64,000 nucleotides of DNA from Flaviramulus basaltis (lineage in GTDB: Bacteria; Bacteroidota; Bacteroidia; Flavobacteriales; Flavobacteriaceae). The stretch lies in contig NZ_FPKV01000002.1 in assembly GCF_900114265.1 (NCBI RefSeq), positions 62,001-126,000 on the forward strand, written 5' to 3'. Position 1 is the first letter of the stretch, and the number at the start of each line of letters is the position of its first letter. Shown here in pieces: positions 1 through 9,634 of this stretch. Both the position numbers and the translations under genes were made by a program. The notes under the pieces were generated by a model, which did not search any database, was not told the origin of the DNA, and saw only the letters and a program-made list of their open reading frames with translations.

Positions 1-53
1 ATTAAACTCTTTATCTCTTAATTTTATTAGTTAGTTTAGTTAGATGAGATAAA

Positions 54-88
54 CAAAAAAAGCTCACCATTATTGGTGAGCTTTTTTA
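54..88. terminator. Bidirectional intrinsic terminator downstream of dnaN
   Basis: A perfect 9-bp stem (AGCTCACCA at 61-69, TGGTGAGCT at 74-82) with loop TTAT is flanked by an A run on the left and a T run on the right, so it can stop transcription on either strand. It lies beyond the 3' end of dnaN, which reads leftwards, and fits as its terminator. Confidence 0.85.
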
Positions 89-173
89 ATATTGCTAAAG
101 CTGTAAATCTTTGTTTTGGTTTAGTTGGTAAAAATTGTGGTGTTAAGATTTTGCAATAGCATAAAAATAATAA

Positions 174-1292
174 TTAACTGTTTAACATTACAGGCATTAC
201 TAGCATTGTAATATGTTCACCTTCGTCAAGACCATCAATAGGTGTTAAAATACCTGCTCTATTTGGCATACTCATTTCTAATTGTACATTATCAGAACTT
301 AAGTTATTTAGCATTTCAGTTAAAAAGCGTGAGTTAAAACCTATTTGCATATCATCACCTTGATAATCACAAGTTAAACGTTCTTCTGCTTTGTTACTGT
401 AATCGATATCTTCTGCTGAAATGTTTAATTCGGCACCTGCAATTTTTAAGCGTATTTGGTGAGTTGTTTTGTTTGAGAAAATACTAACACGACGTACAGA
501 GTTTAAAAATTGATTTCTATCAATTACCAATTTGTTAGGGTTTTCTTTAGGAATTACCGCTTCGTAATTAGGGTATTTCCCATCTATTAAACGACAAATT
601 AATTCTGAATTGTCAAAAGTAAATTTCGCATTAGATTCATTATATTCAATAGTTACATCATCTTCATTAGTTGCTAAAATTCCTTTTAAAAGATTTAAAG
701 GTTTTTTAGGCATAATAAATTCGGCAACTTGATTGGCTTTTATATCTTCTCGAGTATATTTTACTAATTTATGAGCATCGGTTGCAACAAAGGTCAATCC
801 TTCAGTTGAAAACTGAAAAAACACACCACTCATTACCGGGCGTAAATCGTCATTTCCAGCAGCAAAAATAGTTTTACTTATAGCTGTAGCCAATACATCT
901 CCAGTAACAACTGTTTTACTTGGGTCTTCAAGTTCAACAGCTTTAGGAAATTCATTTCCATCAGCGTAAGCTAAAGCATATTTACCATGGTTAGAGCTAA
1001 TTTCAACAGTATTGTTATCCTCTATAACAAAAGTTAAAGGTTGCTCAGGAAATGTTTTTAAAGTGTCTAAAAGTAAACGCGCAGGTATTGCAACGCTTCC
1101 TTTACTATCACTTTCTACATCTAAAGTAGATGCCATTGTGGTTTCTAAATCACTAGCTGAAACTGTGAGTTTTGTGTGGTCTAATTCAAATAAAAAATTA
1201 TCTAAAATAGGTAAGGTATTTGAGCTGTTAATAACACCACCTAAAACCTGTAATTGTTTTAATAAATAAGTACTTGATACTATAAATTTCAT
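174..1292 (-). CDS. dnaN: DNA polymerase III subunit beta (sliding clamp)
   Basis: The 372-residue product is a full-length beta clamp, the ring that tethers DNA polymerase III to DNA. It has the usual three-domain length and typical blocks: an opening MKFIVSSTYLLKQLQ, a central region with LRPVMSGVFF and VATDAHKLV, and a C-terminal ITMLVMPVMLNS, which matches the conserved hydrophobic end that forms the partner-binding pocket. It starts with ATG. A Bacteroidota-type promoter lies 130 bp upstream and a strong terminator lies 85 bp downstream, so it is probably monocistronic although it follows gldG on the same strand. Nothing is unusual about it. Identity is certain from the family pattern. 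Confidence 0.97.
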   Translation of the reverse strand: MKFIVSSTYLLKQLQVLGGVINSSNTLPILDNFLFELDHTKLTVSASDLETTMASTLDVESDSKGSVAIPARLLLDTLKTFPEQPLTFVIEDNNTVEISSNHGKYALAYADGNEFPKAVELEDPSKTVVTGDVLATAISKTIFAAGNDDLRPVMSGVFFQFSTEGLTFVATDAHKLVKYTREDIKANQVAEFIMPKKPLNLLKGILATNEDDVTIEYNESNAKFTFDNSELICRLIDGKYPNYEAVIPKENPNKLVIDRNQFLNSVRRVSIFSNKTTHQIRLKIAGAELNISAEDIDYSNKAEERLTCDYQGDDMQIGFNSRFLTEMLNNLSSDNVQLEMSMPNRAGILTPIDGLDEGEHITMLVMPVMLNS

Positions 1293-1418
1293 TTGTTGAA
1301 TTATATTTTTTTAGAGGTTACATGTAACATTTATATGGTAATTCTAAATGCAATAAATGTATTTAGGTATAAATGTTTCATATAATTTACTTAGTTTTAA
1401 TTGTAAATATACTACTTA

Positions 1419-1453
1419 CAAATATATCCCATACAGTCTATATTTGGAAACAA
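1419..1453 (-). promoter_or_regulatory. Candidate Bacteroidota promoter for dnaN
   Basis: Reading on the minus strand, TATATTTG (1419-1426) matches the Bacteroidota -7 consensus TAnnTTTG, and a TTG (1451-1453) lies 24 bp upstream as the -33 element. It sits between the gldG stop and the dnaN start and points to dnaN. The motif is seen; activity is inferred. Confidence 0.5.
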
Positions 1454-1465
1454 ACTTATTAACAT

Positions 1466-3133
1466 TTAGGAGGTGTGTTTTTTCTTCCTTAGGTAATTAA
1501 ATACAAATCCAAAAACACCCAATAATATTAGTGGTAATGCGATGTTTATAAGCTGCCACTTGGTTTTTTGCGATGCTATTTTTTGCTGATCTAAAAAGGC
1601 AACGGCTATTTCTTTTGACCGAATGTTTATAAGTCCACCATCGTCTAATAGGTAATTAACGGTATTCAATAAGAATTCTTTGTTGCCATAGGTTTGTCCG
1701 GTCCATCTATCAAAACCTAATTCTTGTGGCGCATTTCTAATCACATCATTCTTTATAACATCTCCATCGGCTATAACTACCATTTTTGTTGGGACGCTTT
1801 TGTTCTTGTCTTCTAATAGTTTAAAAGGTTTTACGCGATTACTATAAACAGAATTGAATTCGCCTTCCAACAACACAGCAAGTGTTTGATTTCCCTTATT
1901 GAAACTTGTAGGATCTTGCTCTTGAGTAACTACGTTTAAACTAACTTCTCGTGGTGTACCTTCTAGTTTTGTAAGTGGTGCAGATTCAAGTAGAATAGTC
2001 TTTTTAATACTATTTTTAAGGGTATCAATTTGATTGGCAAAATCAAACTTAACTAAGTTTAAATTATTGACAATGGGATGATTATTACTTGATGAGGCTA
2101 ATGGCGAATATGGCCACCTTAAATTTTGAAACTGAGATTCACTACCACTGCCCATAGCTAGTGTAATAGGAGCAGAGTAGAGCGAACTTACCATAACAGG
2201 GTTTACTCGAACACCATATTTAAAAAAGAAATCGGTTAAGTTTAAGTCTCTAGTTATTGCGAAATTTATACCTGTGTCATTATAAAGACTATCTTTTTCT
2301 ATAGCTACAGCATCAATTAGCCAAAGGCTTTTACCACCATTCATAGTATACTGGTCTAAAACAAATTTTTCTTCTTCAGTGAATGTTTCAGTTGGTTTGG
2401 CAGATATAATTAAATCGAAACTATTTAAATCTTTTAATGTTTTTTGTGGATTCGTAGAAACACTATCTAATGTAAAAGGTGCAATAAAATAATATTCTCC
2501 AATTTTTTTAACAAAATCTGCAATGTATTTATCTTCAAGTTGTTTGTTGCCTTTTAAAATAGCAATTTTATGTTGTTTTGGTCTGGTGAGTTTATTAAAC
2601 CCATCTGCAAATGCATATTCTAAATGTTGCACAGAATTACTAACCAAATCTTGTTGAGATGCGCCAATTTTATTTTTTACTAGCGGAATAATGACAGTCT
2701 GTTCGTTATAACTAGCTAGTGCCCAGGGGAAAATAATGGCTTGCGAAGATTTACCATTTTCTTGTACACTTAATTGCATAGGTGTTAAGCCACTTTGAGT
2801 GAGCTGTTGTATTCTTAACTCACGTTTTGATTCATCTTCTAAAGGATTAATAAAATTAAAAACAATGTTTTTATTTTTTGCTAAAAATTCTTCAAGTAAT
2901 TGTTTTGTTTCATTTTGAAGACGTCTAAATTCCGATGGAAAATCATCTCCTTCTAAAAAGACATCTATTACAATTGGAGATTCAATATCCTTTATAATAT
3001 TAATAGCAGATTCATTTAGTGTATAACGTTTATCTGTTGTTAAATCAAAGCGCTTGTAAATTTTACTGCTTATATAATTTATAGCAATTATACCTATTAT
3101 AAGGATTAGTATGTGTTTTAAATTTTTATTCAA
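1466..3133 (-). CDS. gldG: Gliding-associated ABC transporter substrate-binding component GldG
   Basis: This 555-residue protein has one N-terminal membrane segment (about residues 8-24), a long extracytoplasmic ABC_transp_aux-type region and a C-terminal membrane segment (about 530-549) ending in a basic tail RKKKHTS. That is the layout of GldG, which with GldF and the ATPase GldA forms the ABC transporter linked to gliding in Flavobacteriia. The opening motif YKRFDLTTDKRYTLNESA is characteristic of this family. The start overlaps the preceding small gene by 8 bases, so translation is probably coupled. No gldA is present in the window; it is often encoded elsewhere. Whether this strain glides cannot be told from the sequence. 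Confidence 0.93.
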   Translation of the reverse strand: MNKNLKHILILIIGIIAINYISSKIYKRFDLTTDKRYTLNESAINIIKDIESPIVIDVFLEGDDFPSEFRRLQNETKQLLEEFLAKNKNIVFNFINPLEDESKRELRIQQLTQSGLTPMQLSVQENGKSSQAIIFPWALASYNEQTVIIPLVKNKIGASQQDLVSNSVQHLEYAFADGFNKLTRPKQHKIAILKGNKQLEDKYIADFVKKIGEYYFIAPFTLDSVSTNPQKTLKDLNSFDLIISAKPTETFTEEEKFVLDQYTMNGGKSLWLIDAVAIEKDSLYNDTGINFAITRDLNLTDFFFKYGVRVNPVMVSSLYSAPITLAMGSGSESQFQNLRWPYSPLASSSNNHPIVNNLNLVKFDFANQIDTLKNSIKKTILLESAPLTKLEGTPREVSLNVVTQEQDPTSFNKGNQTLAVLLEGEFNSVYSNRVKPFKLLEDKNKSVPTKMVVIADGDVIKNDVIRNAPQELGFDRWTGQTYGNKEFLLNTVNYLLDDGGLINIRSKEIAVAFLDQQKIASQKTKWQLINIALPLILLGVFGFVFNYLRKKKHTS

Positions 3134-3611
3134 AAGTTTTTTCTAATTGATATTGTTTAATTGTTTTTACTCTATTTGTATTAAATACAATTTCAATACA
3201 TTCCTGCATATTATTTAAAGCACCGGGTTTAAAACCTAAGTTATAATTCCATTTTTGTGGCGAATTTGCTTTGAGTGAATCGTCCCAACCAAACCATTCA
3301 CTTTCACCTAAAAGATTCTTGATATCTTTTTTTGTTTTACCAGCAAATAAATTTTCATCGATAATATTATTACTCATTTCGTAACGTAAAGATGGTTTTT
3401 TTAACCATGTTTCAGCATTAAAATACTTTTCATGATGGTAACTACTAAATATGTTTAAAAAGGGGTAGAATAAGTAAAAGTAAACAATAGGAGTTAGTAC
3501 TAAACTAATTAAAAAACTAAGCCATTTACGTTTATCTATAGTGTTAGTAAATAGCCAAACGAGTATAAATACTACAGATAATAAAACAATAAATAGAGGT
3601 GTGTAAATCAT
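3126..3611 (-). CDS. Small membrane protein with BamE/SmpA-like region, between gldF and gldG
   Basis: 161 residues. Two membrane segments (about residues 5-22 and 31-52) are followed by a soluble part. Residues about 80-135 contain a pattern reminiscent of the BamE/SmpA/OmlA fold: a leucine-led GKTKKDIKNLLGE followed by an aromatic WNYNLG strand. I do not recognise it as a named Gld protein. It overlaps the gldF stop by 4 bases (ATGA) and the gldG start by 8, so the three genes are translationally coupled. This suggests the protein is made in step with the transporter, but a functional link is inference only. Base composition matches its neighbours. Confidence 0.8.
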   Translation of the reverse strand: MIYTPLFIVLLSVVFILVWLFTNTIDKRKWLSFLISLVLTPIVYFYLFYPFLNIFSSYHHEKYFNAETWLKKPSLRYEMSNNIIDENLFAGKTKKDIKNLLGESEWFGWDDSLKANSPQKWNYNLGFKPGALNNMQECIEIVFNTNRVKTIKQYQLEKTFE

Positions 3612-4327
3612 TTTGCTTCTTTGTTAATATTTAGTTTTGTTAATATTAAAAAGAAAATGGTGATGCTTAAAAAGTATAAAATATCTCTTGTATCAATAAT
3701 ACCCCGACTCATACTTTTATAATGATTACTCATACCTAATTGATCTATAAAATTACTAGAAGTAAATTCAGATATACCTTCAAAACCAATATAAAACAGG
3801 AAGCAAATAAAAACGGCAATGATGAAAGCTACAATTTGATTATCTGATAATGTTGAAGCAAAAATACCTATAGCGGTATAAGCAGCAATTAAAAAAAGTA
3901 ACCCAAAATAAGATCCAATTGTACTACCAATATCTAAATTCCCAACAGGATTTCCTAATTGATAAACGGTGTAAACATAAATCAATGTTGGTAAGAGCGC
4001 TATAAGTATTAAGATAAAAGCACCAAAATATTTACCTAAAACAATGTTTAAATGCGATATGGGTTTAGTAAGTAAAAGCTCTAAAGTCCCTTGTTTTTTT
4101 TCATCAGAAAAACTTCGCATGGTTACCGCAGGAATAAGGAAAATTAGTATCCAAGGCGCTAATAAAAAGAAAGATGATAAATCGGAAAAACCATAATCAA
4201 GAATATTAAATTCGCCTTTAAATAACCATAAAAACAAACCATTTAAAACTAAAAAAATAGCAATGACTAAATAGCCAATTGGTGATGCAAAAAATGAGTT
4301 TATTTCTTTTTTTAAAATTGCTAGCAT
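3608..4327 (-). CDS. gldF: Gliding-associated ABC transporter permease GldF
   Basis: 239 residues with about six membrane segments and the family opening MLAILKKEINSFFASPIGYLV, typical of GldF-type ABC-2 permeases. The cytoplasmic loop TMRSFSDEKKQGTLELLLTKPIS (about residues 68-90) is the conserved ABC-2 loop after the second membrane segment, which contacts the ATPase. It would form the membrane channel of the GldAFG complex. Overlapping downstream genes place it first in a gldF-unknown-gldG operon. The ABM-domain gene upstream is only 13 bases away and may be cotranscribed. Confidence 0.93.
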   Translation of the reverse strand: MLAILKKEINSFFASPIGYLVIAIFLVLNGLFLWLFKGEFNILDYGFSDLSSFFLLAPWILIFLIPAVTMRSFSDEKKQGTLELLLTKPISHLNIVLGKYFGAFILILIALLPTLIYVYTVYQLGNPVGNLDIGSTIGSYFGLLFLIAAYTAIGIFASTLSDNQIVAFIIAVFICFLFYIGFEGISEFTSSNFIDQLGMSNHYKSMSRGIIDTRDILYFLSITIFFLILTKLNINKEAK

Positions 4328-4340
4328 TTGTTGTTTTTAA

Positions 4341-4637
4341 TTAATCTAAAGTCTCAAATTTTTCAACACTCCAGGCTTTTGCTGTTTTACTAAAAAGAGG
4401 TTTAATGTTAGACCAGACCATTTTAAATAGTTCAGATTTTCTATAACCTTCTAAAGCTTCTTCAGATTCCCAATAGCTATAAGTAAAAAAAACCGTAGGA
4501 TCATTTACATCTCTATATAATTCTAAAAACAGGCAGCCTTCAAAATTTCTAATTTTTTGTTTAGTTACATCAAAATTAGAAAGAAAGGCTTCTATATTCT
4601 GTTTGTAAAATCCCATTTTAACTATTCTTACTATCAT
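4341..4637 (-). CDS. Antibiotic biosynthesis monooxygenase (ABM) domain protein
   Basis: 98 residues forming a single ABM-type ferredoxin-like barrel domain. The pattern of a first strand (MIVRIVKMGF), a central NFEGCLFLELYRD, then FTYSYWESEEALEGYRKSE is characteristic. Members are small dimeric proteins, some of which oxidise quinone-like or haem substrates, and many have no known role. It lies 13 bases upstream of gldF and 18 bases downstream of the SAM hydrolase gene on the same strand, so it could share a transcript with them. The substrate cannot be inferred from the sequence. Confidence 0.8.
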   Translation of the reverse strand: MIVRIVKMGFYKQNIEAFLSNFDVTKQKIRNFEGCLFLELYRDVNDPTVFFTYSYWESEEALEGYRKSELFKMVWSNIKPLFSKTAKAWSVEKFETLD

Positions 4638-4655
4638 AAATTGATGTCTTTTTAA

Positions 4656-5549
4656 TTAATAGTCACTAGCTTTTGAATAATCCTGAGGTATCTCCATTCC
4701 TTTAGGAATGATGGAAGATGGTATGAAGTGAACACTAACAGAATCCATTAAACCTAAGCCTAATAGTGTAGATGCACTACCCACAGTATCGCTATTACTT
4801 TTATAAACTGCAATTTCTAAAAAATTACCCGAATTAAAAACTACCAATTTTCTACCTTCATCGTGTCGTTTATTTTCAGGAATTTCAAAGTTTACAATAT
4901 CACTGTATTTTTGATGTATTTTTTTAAACGTATAGTTACGTGCAGAAATTTCAAAATTACGTCCTTTTTGTATGGCTTCAAAAAAGTTACGCTTAATATT
5001 AGTTACTACATTTCCGTAATTATCAATGTATATAATACTGCCAATAATTTGAGTTTTATCATCATTTACATATGGCACTATGTTTTTTATTGGTTTTATT
5101 TCTGGTATGTTTTTACCAATTACTTCCAATGTACCACCACGAGCAATATGGCAAGCTACTTTTACAAACACATCCAATACAGGAAAACTGGTTTGTATTT
5201 TATCGTGGATATTAATTTCAACAATTTTTTCTGGAGCAATTTCAGAGCAAATCATACTCATAATTCCATTATTTGCACAAATAAAATAATGATCATCTAA
5301 TTTAACAGCAATATGTTTATTTTCTGCATTTATTTCAGAATCTATACCAATAATATGAATAGTACCTTTTGGAAAACTACTATAGGCATTTTGAATAATA
5401 TATGCTGCTTCAGGAATATTAAAAGGCGATACTAAATGTGAGATATCAACAATTCGAACATCAGGTAGTTCACTGTGAATAGCACCTTTAGTTGCACCAG
5501 CAAAGTAATCTTTTTCACCAAAATCGGTGGTTAATGTTATTATCGCCAT
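4656..5549 (-). CDS. SAM hydroxide adenosyltransferase (DUF62 family)
   Basis: 297 residues from the ATG at 5549. An upstream in-frame TTG at 5555 is less likely, since relatives begin at MAIITLTTDFG. This is the S-adenosyl-L-methionine hydroxide adenosyltransferase family, which splits SAM to adenosine and methionine using water and is related to fluorinases and chlorinases. The N-terminal motif TTDFGEKDYFAG and the later FICANNGIMSMI and IDNYGNVVTNI are family signatures. It lacks a signal peptide and is cytosolic. It is divergent from phoH, and the 144-bp gap between them must hold both promoters. Confidence 0.88.
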   Translation of the reverse strand: MAIITLTTDFGEKDYFAGATKGAIHSELPDVRIVDISHLVSPFNIPEAAYIIQNAYSSFPKGTIHIIGIDSEINAENKHIAVKLDDHYFICANNGIMSMICSEIAPEKIVEINIHDKIQTSFPVLDVFVKVACHIARGGTLEVIGKNIPEIKPIKNIVPYVNDDKTQIIGSIIYIDNYGNVVTNIKRNFFEAIQKGRNFEISARNYTFKKIHQKYSDIVNFEIPENKRHDEGRKLVVFNSGNFLEIAVYKSNSDTVGSASTLLGLGLMDSVSVHFIPSSIIPKGMEIPQDYSKASDY

Positions 5550-5693
5550 TGGCAAAATTGTTGATATGTTTTTAGTAAAAGGTCACCCAAATTTATGTAT
5601 TTTTGAGTTTCACACAAAACTAATAAATCATTTGGTCTGAATAAGTATAAATTTCAATTAATCAAATGAAACTTTAAAATAAAACTTACGCCT

Positions 5694-6647
5694 TTGAACG
5701 AAATCATAATTGAACTTGAAGAGATTACTCCAAAAGAGTTTTTTGGAGAACAAAACACCAACATTGAACTACTAAAAAAATACTTTCCAAAACTTAAAAT
5801 TGTAGCAAGAGGTAATAAGATTAAAGCCTTTGGTGATGAAGAATTACTTGAAGAATTTGATCGACGTATCACCATGTTATTAAAACATTATGCTAAGTAC
5901 AACAAACTTGATGAAAATACTATTGAGCGTGTTTTAACAAGCCAAAGTAGCGATGATTATACCACTTCAAAACAAAGTGGAGAAGTTATTGTGCATGGTG
6001 TTGGCGGAAAACTTATTAAAGCGCAAACGGCAAACCAACGCAAAATGGTTGAGCTTATGCGAAAAAACGATATGGTTTTTGCTATAGGTCCCGCAGGAAC
6101 AGGAAAAACTTATACAGGTGTGGCTTTAGCGGTACAAGCTTTAAAGAACAAAGAGGTTAAGCGTATTATTTTAACACGACCAGCAGTTGAAGCAGGGGAG
6201 AATTTAGGTTTTTTACCAGGTGATTTAAAAGAAAAGTTAGATCCGTATATGCAACCACTTTATGATGCGTTACGTGATATGATTGCTCCAGAAAAATTAG
6301 CACTTTATATTGAAAATGGCACCATACAAATAGCACCTTTAGCTTTTATGCGTGGTCGTACATTGGATAATGCTTTTGTTATATTAGATGAAGGCCAAAA
6401 TACAACACATGCCCAAATGAAAATGTTTTTAACACGTATGGGTAAAAATGCGAAGTTTTTATTAACAGGAGATCCTGGTCAAATAGATTTACCACGCAGA
6501 ACCATTTCCGGATTAAAAGAAGCCTTATTGATTTTAAAGAATGTAGAAGGTGTTGGAATGATATTTTTAGACGATAAAGATGTGATACGTCACAAATTGG
6601 TTAAAAGTGTTATTGAAGCTTATAAAAGCATTGAAAATAGAGAGTAA
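5694..6647 (+). CDS. phoH: PhoH-family ATPase
   Basis: 317 residues starting at TTG; the N-terminal text [17 protein letters not shown] matches the start of flavobacterial PhoH proteins, which supports this non-ATG start. There is a Walker A motif GPAGTGKT at residues 132-139 and a Walker B region VILDEGQN near residue 230, followed by [11 protein letters not shown]. PhoH proteins are P-loop NTPases linked to RNA metabolism and ribosome quality control. The upstream gap contains TATTTTTG (5598-5605), a possible -7 element. The stop overlaps the purC start by one base (TAATG), so the two are probably coupled. Confidence 0.93.
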   Translation: MNEIIIELEEITPKEFFGEQNTNIELLKKYFPKLKIVARGNKIKAFGDEELLEEFDRRITMLLKHYAKYNKLDENTIERVLTSQSSDDYTTSKQSGEVIVHGVGGKLIKAQTANQRKMVELMRKNDMVFAIGPAGTGKTYTGVALAVQALKNKEVKRIILTRPAVEAGENLGFLPGDLKEKLDPYMQPLYDALRDMIAPEKLALYIENGTIQIAPLAFMRGRTLDNAFVILDEGQNTTHAQMKMFLTRMGKNAKFLLTGDPGQIDLPRRTISGLKEALLILKNVEGVGMIFLDDKDVIRHKLVKSVIEAYKSIENRE

Positions 6648-7594
6648 TGAGTAGTACCATAATAGACACAAATTTCAATTTTCCAAACCAAAAAAGTGTT
6701 TACAAAGGAAAAGTAAGAGAAGTATATAATATTAACGATGAGCAATTAGTAATGATTGCTACAGACAGACTTTCAGCTTTTGATGTGGTAATGCCAAAAG
6801 GTATTCCATACAAAGGTCAAATATTAAATCAGATTGCCACAAAAATGATGGCAGCAACTCAAGATTTAGTGCCTAATTGGTTAACCGCCACACCAGATCC
6901 TAATGTAGCAGTTGGGCATTTATGTGAACCGTTTAAAGTTGAAATGGTAATTCGTGGTTATATGTCTGGTCATGCTGCACGCGAGTACAAAGCAGGTAAA
7001 CGTTTACTTTGTGGCGTACCTATGCCAGAAGGTATGAAAGAAAACGATAAGTTTCCAGATCCAATAATTACGCCTGCCACAAAAGCAGAAATGGGAGACC
7101 ATGATGAAGATATTTCACGTGAGGATATTTTAAAAAGAGGTATTGTTAGTGAAACAGATTATTTAGTTTTAGAAGATTATACTCGTAAACTTTTTAAACG
7201 TGGAAGCGAAATCGCAGCAAGTAGAGGATTAATTTTAGTGGATACTAAATATGAATTTGGTAAAACTAAAGATGGTAAAATAGTGTTAATTGATGAAATT
7301 CACACACCAGACTCTTCGCGTTATTTTTATGCAGAAGGTTATAAACAACGCCAAGAAAATGGAGAGTCACAAAAACAATTAAGTAAAGAGTTTGTACGCC
7401 AATGGTTAATAGCAAACAATTTTCAAGGTCTAGAAGGACAAACCGTACCTTTTATGAGTGATGAATATATCGCAACAGTTAGTGAACGTTATATTGAACT
7501 TTACGAAAATATTACTGGAGAAGAATTTGTTAAAGGCGATGTTAGTAATATACAACAACGTATTGAAGACAATGTTTTTGAGTATTTGAAGTAA
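6647..7594 (+). CDS. purC: Phosphoribosylaminoimidazole-succinocarboxamide synthase
   Basis: 315 residues. SAICAR synthase condenses CAIR with aspartate using ATP in de novo purine synthesis. Signatures seen include [12 protein letters not shown] at the nucleotide-binding start, [37 protein letters not shown], and [11 protein letters not shown] with [12 protein letters not shown]. The length matches the longer eukaryote-like form found in Bacteroidota rather than the about 240-residue enterobacterial form. It follows phoH with a one-base overlap and ends at a strong terminator. Confidence 0.95.
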   Translation: MSSTIIDTNFNFPNQKSVYKGKVREVYNINDEQLVMIATDRLSAFDVVMPKGIPYKGQILNQIATKMMAATQDLVPNWLTATPDPNVAVGHLCEPFKVEMVIRGYMSGHAAREYKAGKRLLCGVPMPEGMKENDKFPDPIITPATKAEMGDHDEDISREDILKRGIVSETDYLVLEDYTRKLFKRGSEIAASRGLILVDTKYEFGKTKDGKIVLIDEIHTPDSSRYFYAEGYKQRQENGESQKQLSKEFVRQWLIANNFQGLEGQTVPFMSDEYIATVSERYIELYENITGEEFVKGDVSNIQQRIEDNVFEYLK

Positions 7595-7611
7595 TTTTAT
7601 CTTAATATAAT

Positions 7612-7648
7612 AAACAAAAAAGACCTTTATAAAAGGTCTTTTTTGTTT
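7612..7648. terminator. Bidirectional terminator between purC and the PorE-like gene
   Basis: A 17-bp near-symmetric stem (7612-7628 with 7632-7648, loop ATA) has a GACCTTT/AAAGGTC core and A and T runs on either side. It lies between convergent genes and can serve both. Confidence 0.85.
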
Positions 7649-7676
7649 GCAGAAATTTTAAAATTTTACGACGTTA

Positions 7677-9605
7677 TTATTCCATTTTGATAACAATAAA
7701 CTGAGTACGTCTATTTTGTTGATGTTCTTTTTCGGTACATCTTATGGTGCCATCACATTTATTTACTAAATTCTGTTCACCGAAACCTTTATATTCAGTA
7801 ATCCTTTCAGGATTAACACCATGATCAACTAGATATTTATAAGCAACAATAGCTCTTTCCTTAGATAATTTTTCGTTGTATTCTGATGGTCCTCTAGAAT
7901 CGGTGTAAGACTCAATTTTAATAGTCATATTTGGATATTTATTCACCATAAGGCCAACAATTCTATCTAGTTCTGAAGTTCCATCTTTTCTTATATCAGA
8001 TTTATTAAAGTCAAAATATATAGGATAAAACTCTGCAATTTGAATGACTTCTTTTTTCTTCACATCTTCATTCAGTTCAAAATCTGCAATAATACTTTTA
8101 GTATGCCTTTCAATATTTTTTGATGTTACAGGTTTGCTACTCTCTATATAATTATCTTTTTTAATGTTAAGATTATAGTCAGCATCTCTATCAATAATCA
8201 TTTCATAATAACCATTTTCGTCTGTTTCAACAAAGGCAATGTCGTTACCATCTGTGCTTAATAAAGTTACCACGGCATTTTGTATTGGCTCATTTGTTAT
8301 AATATCTGTTGCTGTACCTTCTACTTTTAATTGTGGAATTCTATCATATGCATAAATATCGTCGCTACCAATACCACCATTTCTATTTGAAGCGAAATAA
8401 CCCGATAACCCATCAGAATTCATAAAGAATGAAAAATCATCTTTACTAGAATTTACTGGCACTCCAAGATTTAAAACATTTATAATTTTGTTGTTTTTAT
8501 CCGCAACGGTTCCGAAAATATCTAATAAGCCTAATCCTGGATGTCCATCTGAAGCAAAAAAGAGAACCCCTTCACTATTTACAAATGGGAATTTTTCATT
8601 TTTATCTGTATTTACAACATTTCCTAAGTTTTGTGGTGTTCCAAAAGAACCATCATTATTAATATCTACGTAATAAATATCAGATCCGCCATAACCTCCA
8701 AACTTGTTTGAAGCAAAATATAATTTGGTTTCATCTTCGTTTAATGCAGGATGTCCATTTGAAAAATCGTTACCATTAAAAGGAAGCTCTTCAATGTTTT
8801 TCCATTTATCTTCAACTAAAGATGCCTTATATATTTTAAGATTAGTAATACCTTCTTCATCATTTCCTAAAATATTTTTAGTGAAATTGGTTCGAGTAAA
8901 GTACATGGTTTTACCATCTTTAGTAATGGTAAGAGGTCCTTCGTGGTAAACCGAATTAATATTGCCTTTTAATTTAGATTTATGATCTACAATAGTATCA
9001 TTAGCACTTTTGTTTGTTACATAAATATCAAGAAAAGGTTCATTATTCCAACCATAAACATGTTTTGTTGAAACACCATTATCTCGTGAAGACGCAAAAT
9101 AAATATTTCCATTATGCTCATAGGCTCCAAAATCACTATATTTTGAATTGAAGTTTACATCGTTTAAAAAATACTGTTGTTTAGCATTGAAGATAGAATT
9201 GATAAAATCGGAATCTTTTAAAAAAGCTTCGTCATTAATTTTGCCACCTTCATTTTTAAAGCGCTTCATCCAAACACGATACGCTTGATAATCTTTAACC
9301 CCTCTTAATGCCTGTGCGTAATTATAATAATATTCAACAGGTACATGTTGTTGTTTTACTGCTTTTTCATAATATATTACAGCACTATCAGGGTTTCTCA
9401 TAAAAGCATAACTATCGGCTAACTGTCTAGTAGCATAGTCTGCGTTATAGTTTTTATCTATAAGATTATGATAAGCTTCTGCAGCATTAACAAAAGCAAA
9501 TTTATTAAATAGATTATCGGCCTTTTTTAGTGCACCATTTTGAGCAGAGGTAATAAAACTAATGATTAGTATGATACTTGTTATGATATAGTTTTTTAAT
9601 TTCAT
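7677..9605 (-). CDS. PorE-like OmpA-family protein (TPR, propeller, CRD, OmpA) A
   Basis: 642 residues. A signal peptide is followed by a TPR-like region (to about 110), a PD40/WD40-type propeller (about 150-420) with repeated YFASNKFGGYGGSDIY-like blades, a carboxypeptidase-regulatory-like domain (about 430-500), and an OmpA C-terminal domain (528-642) with YFDFNKSDIR and NRRTQF, the peptidoglycan-binding residues. This is the PorE domain order; PorE links the type IX secretion machinery to peptidoglycan. It is the last gene of a four-gene run behind the big secreted protein and a PorP/SprF-like gene, so it probably serves that module rather than being the core PorE. It is a tandem paralog of its neighbour. 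Confidence 0.9.
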   Translation of the reverse strand: MKLKNYIITSIILIISFITSAQNGALKKADNLFNKFAFVNAAEAYHNLIDKNYNADYATRQLADSYAFMRNPDSAVIYYEKAVKQQHVPVEYYYNYAQALRGVKDYQAYRVWMKRFKNEGGKINDEAFLKDSDFINSIFNAKQQYFLNDVNFNSKYSDFGAYEHNGNIYFASSRDNGVSTKHVYGWNNEPFLDIYVTNKSANDTIVDHKSKLKGNINSVYHEGPLTITKDGKTMYFTRTNFTKNILGNDEEGITNLKIYKASLVEDKWKNIEELPFNGNDFSNGHPALNEDETKLYFASNKFGGYGGSDIYYVDINNDGSFGTPQNLGNVVNTDKNEKFPFVNSEGVLFFASDGHPGLGLLDIFGTVADKNNKIINVLNLGVPVNSSKDDFSFFMNSDGLSGYFASNRNGGIGSDDIYAYDRIPQLKVEGTATDIITNEPIQNAVVTLLSTDGNDIAFVETDENGYYEMIIDRDADYNLNIKKDNYIESSKPVTSKNIERHTKSIIADFELNEDVKKKEVIQIAEFYPIYFDFNKSDIRKDGTSELDRIVGLMVNKYPNMTIKIESYTDSRGPSEYNEKLSKERAIVAYKYLVDHGVNPERITEYKGFGEQNLVNKCDGTIRCTEKEHQQNRRTQFIVIKME

Positions 9606-9634
9606 GGGGTCTTTTTTAATTAAAAAATCTTGTA

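Noticed and set aside
4863-5300. 145-residue antisense frame inside the SAM hydroxide adenosyltransferase gene
   Set aside because: Shadow of a clear gene; Phe/Tyr/Ile-rich translation with no motif.
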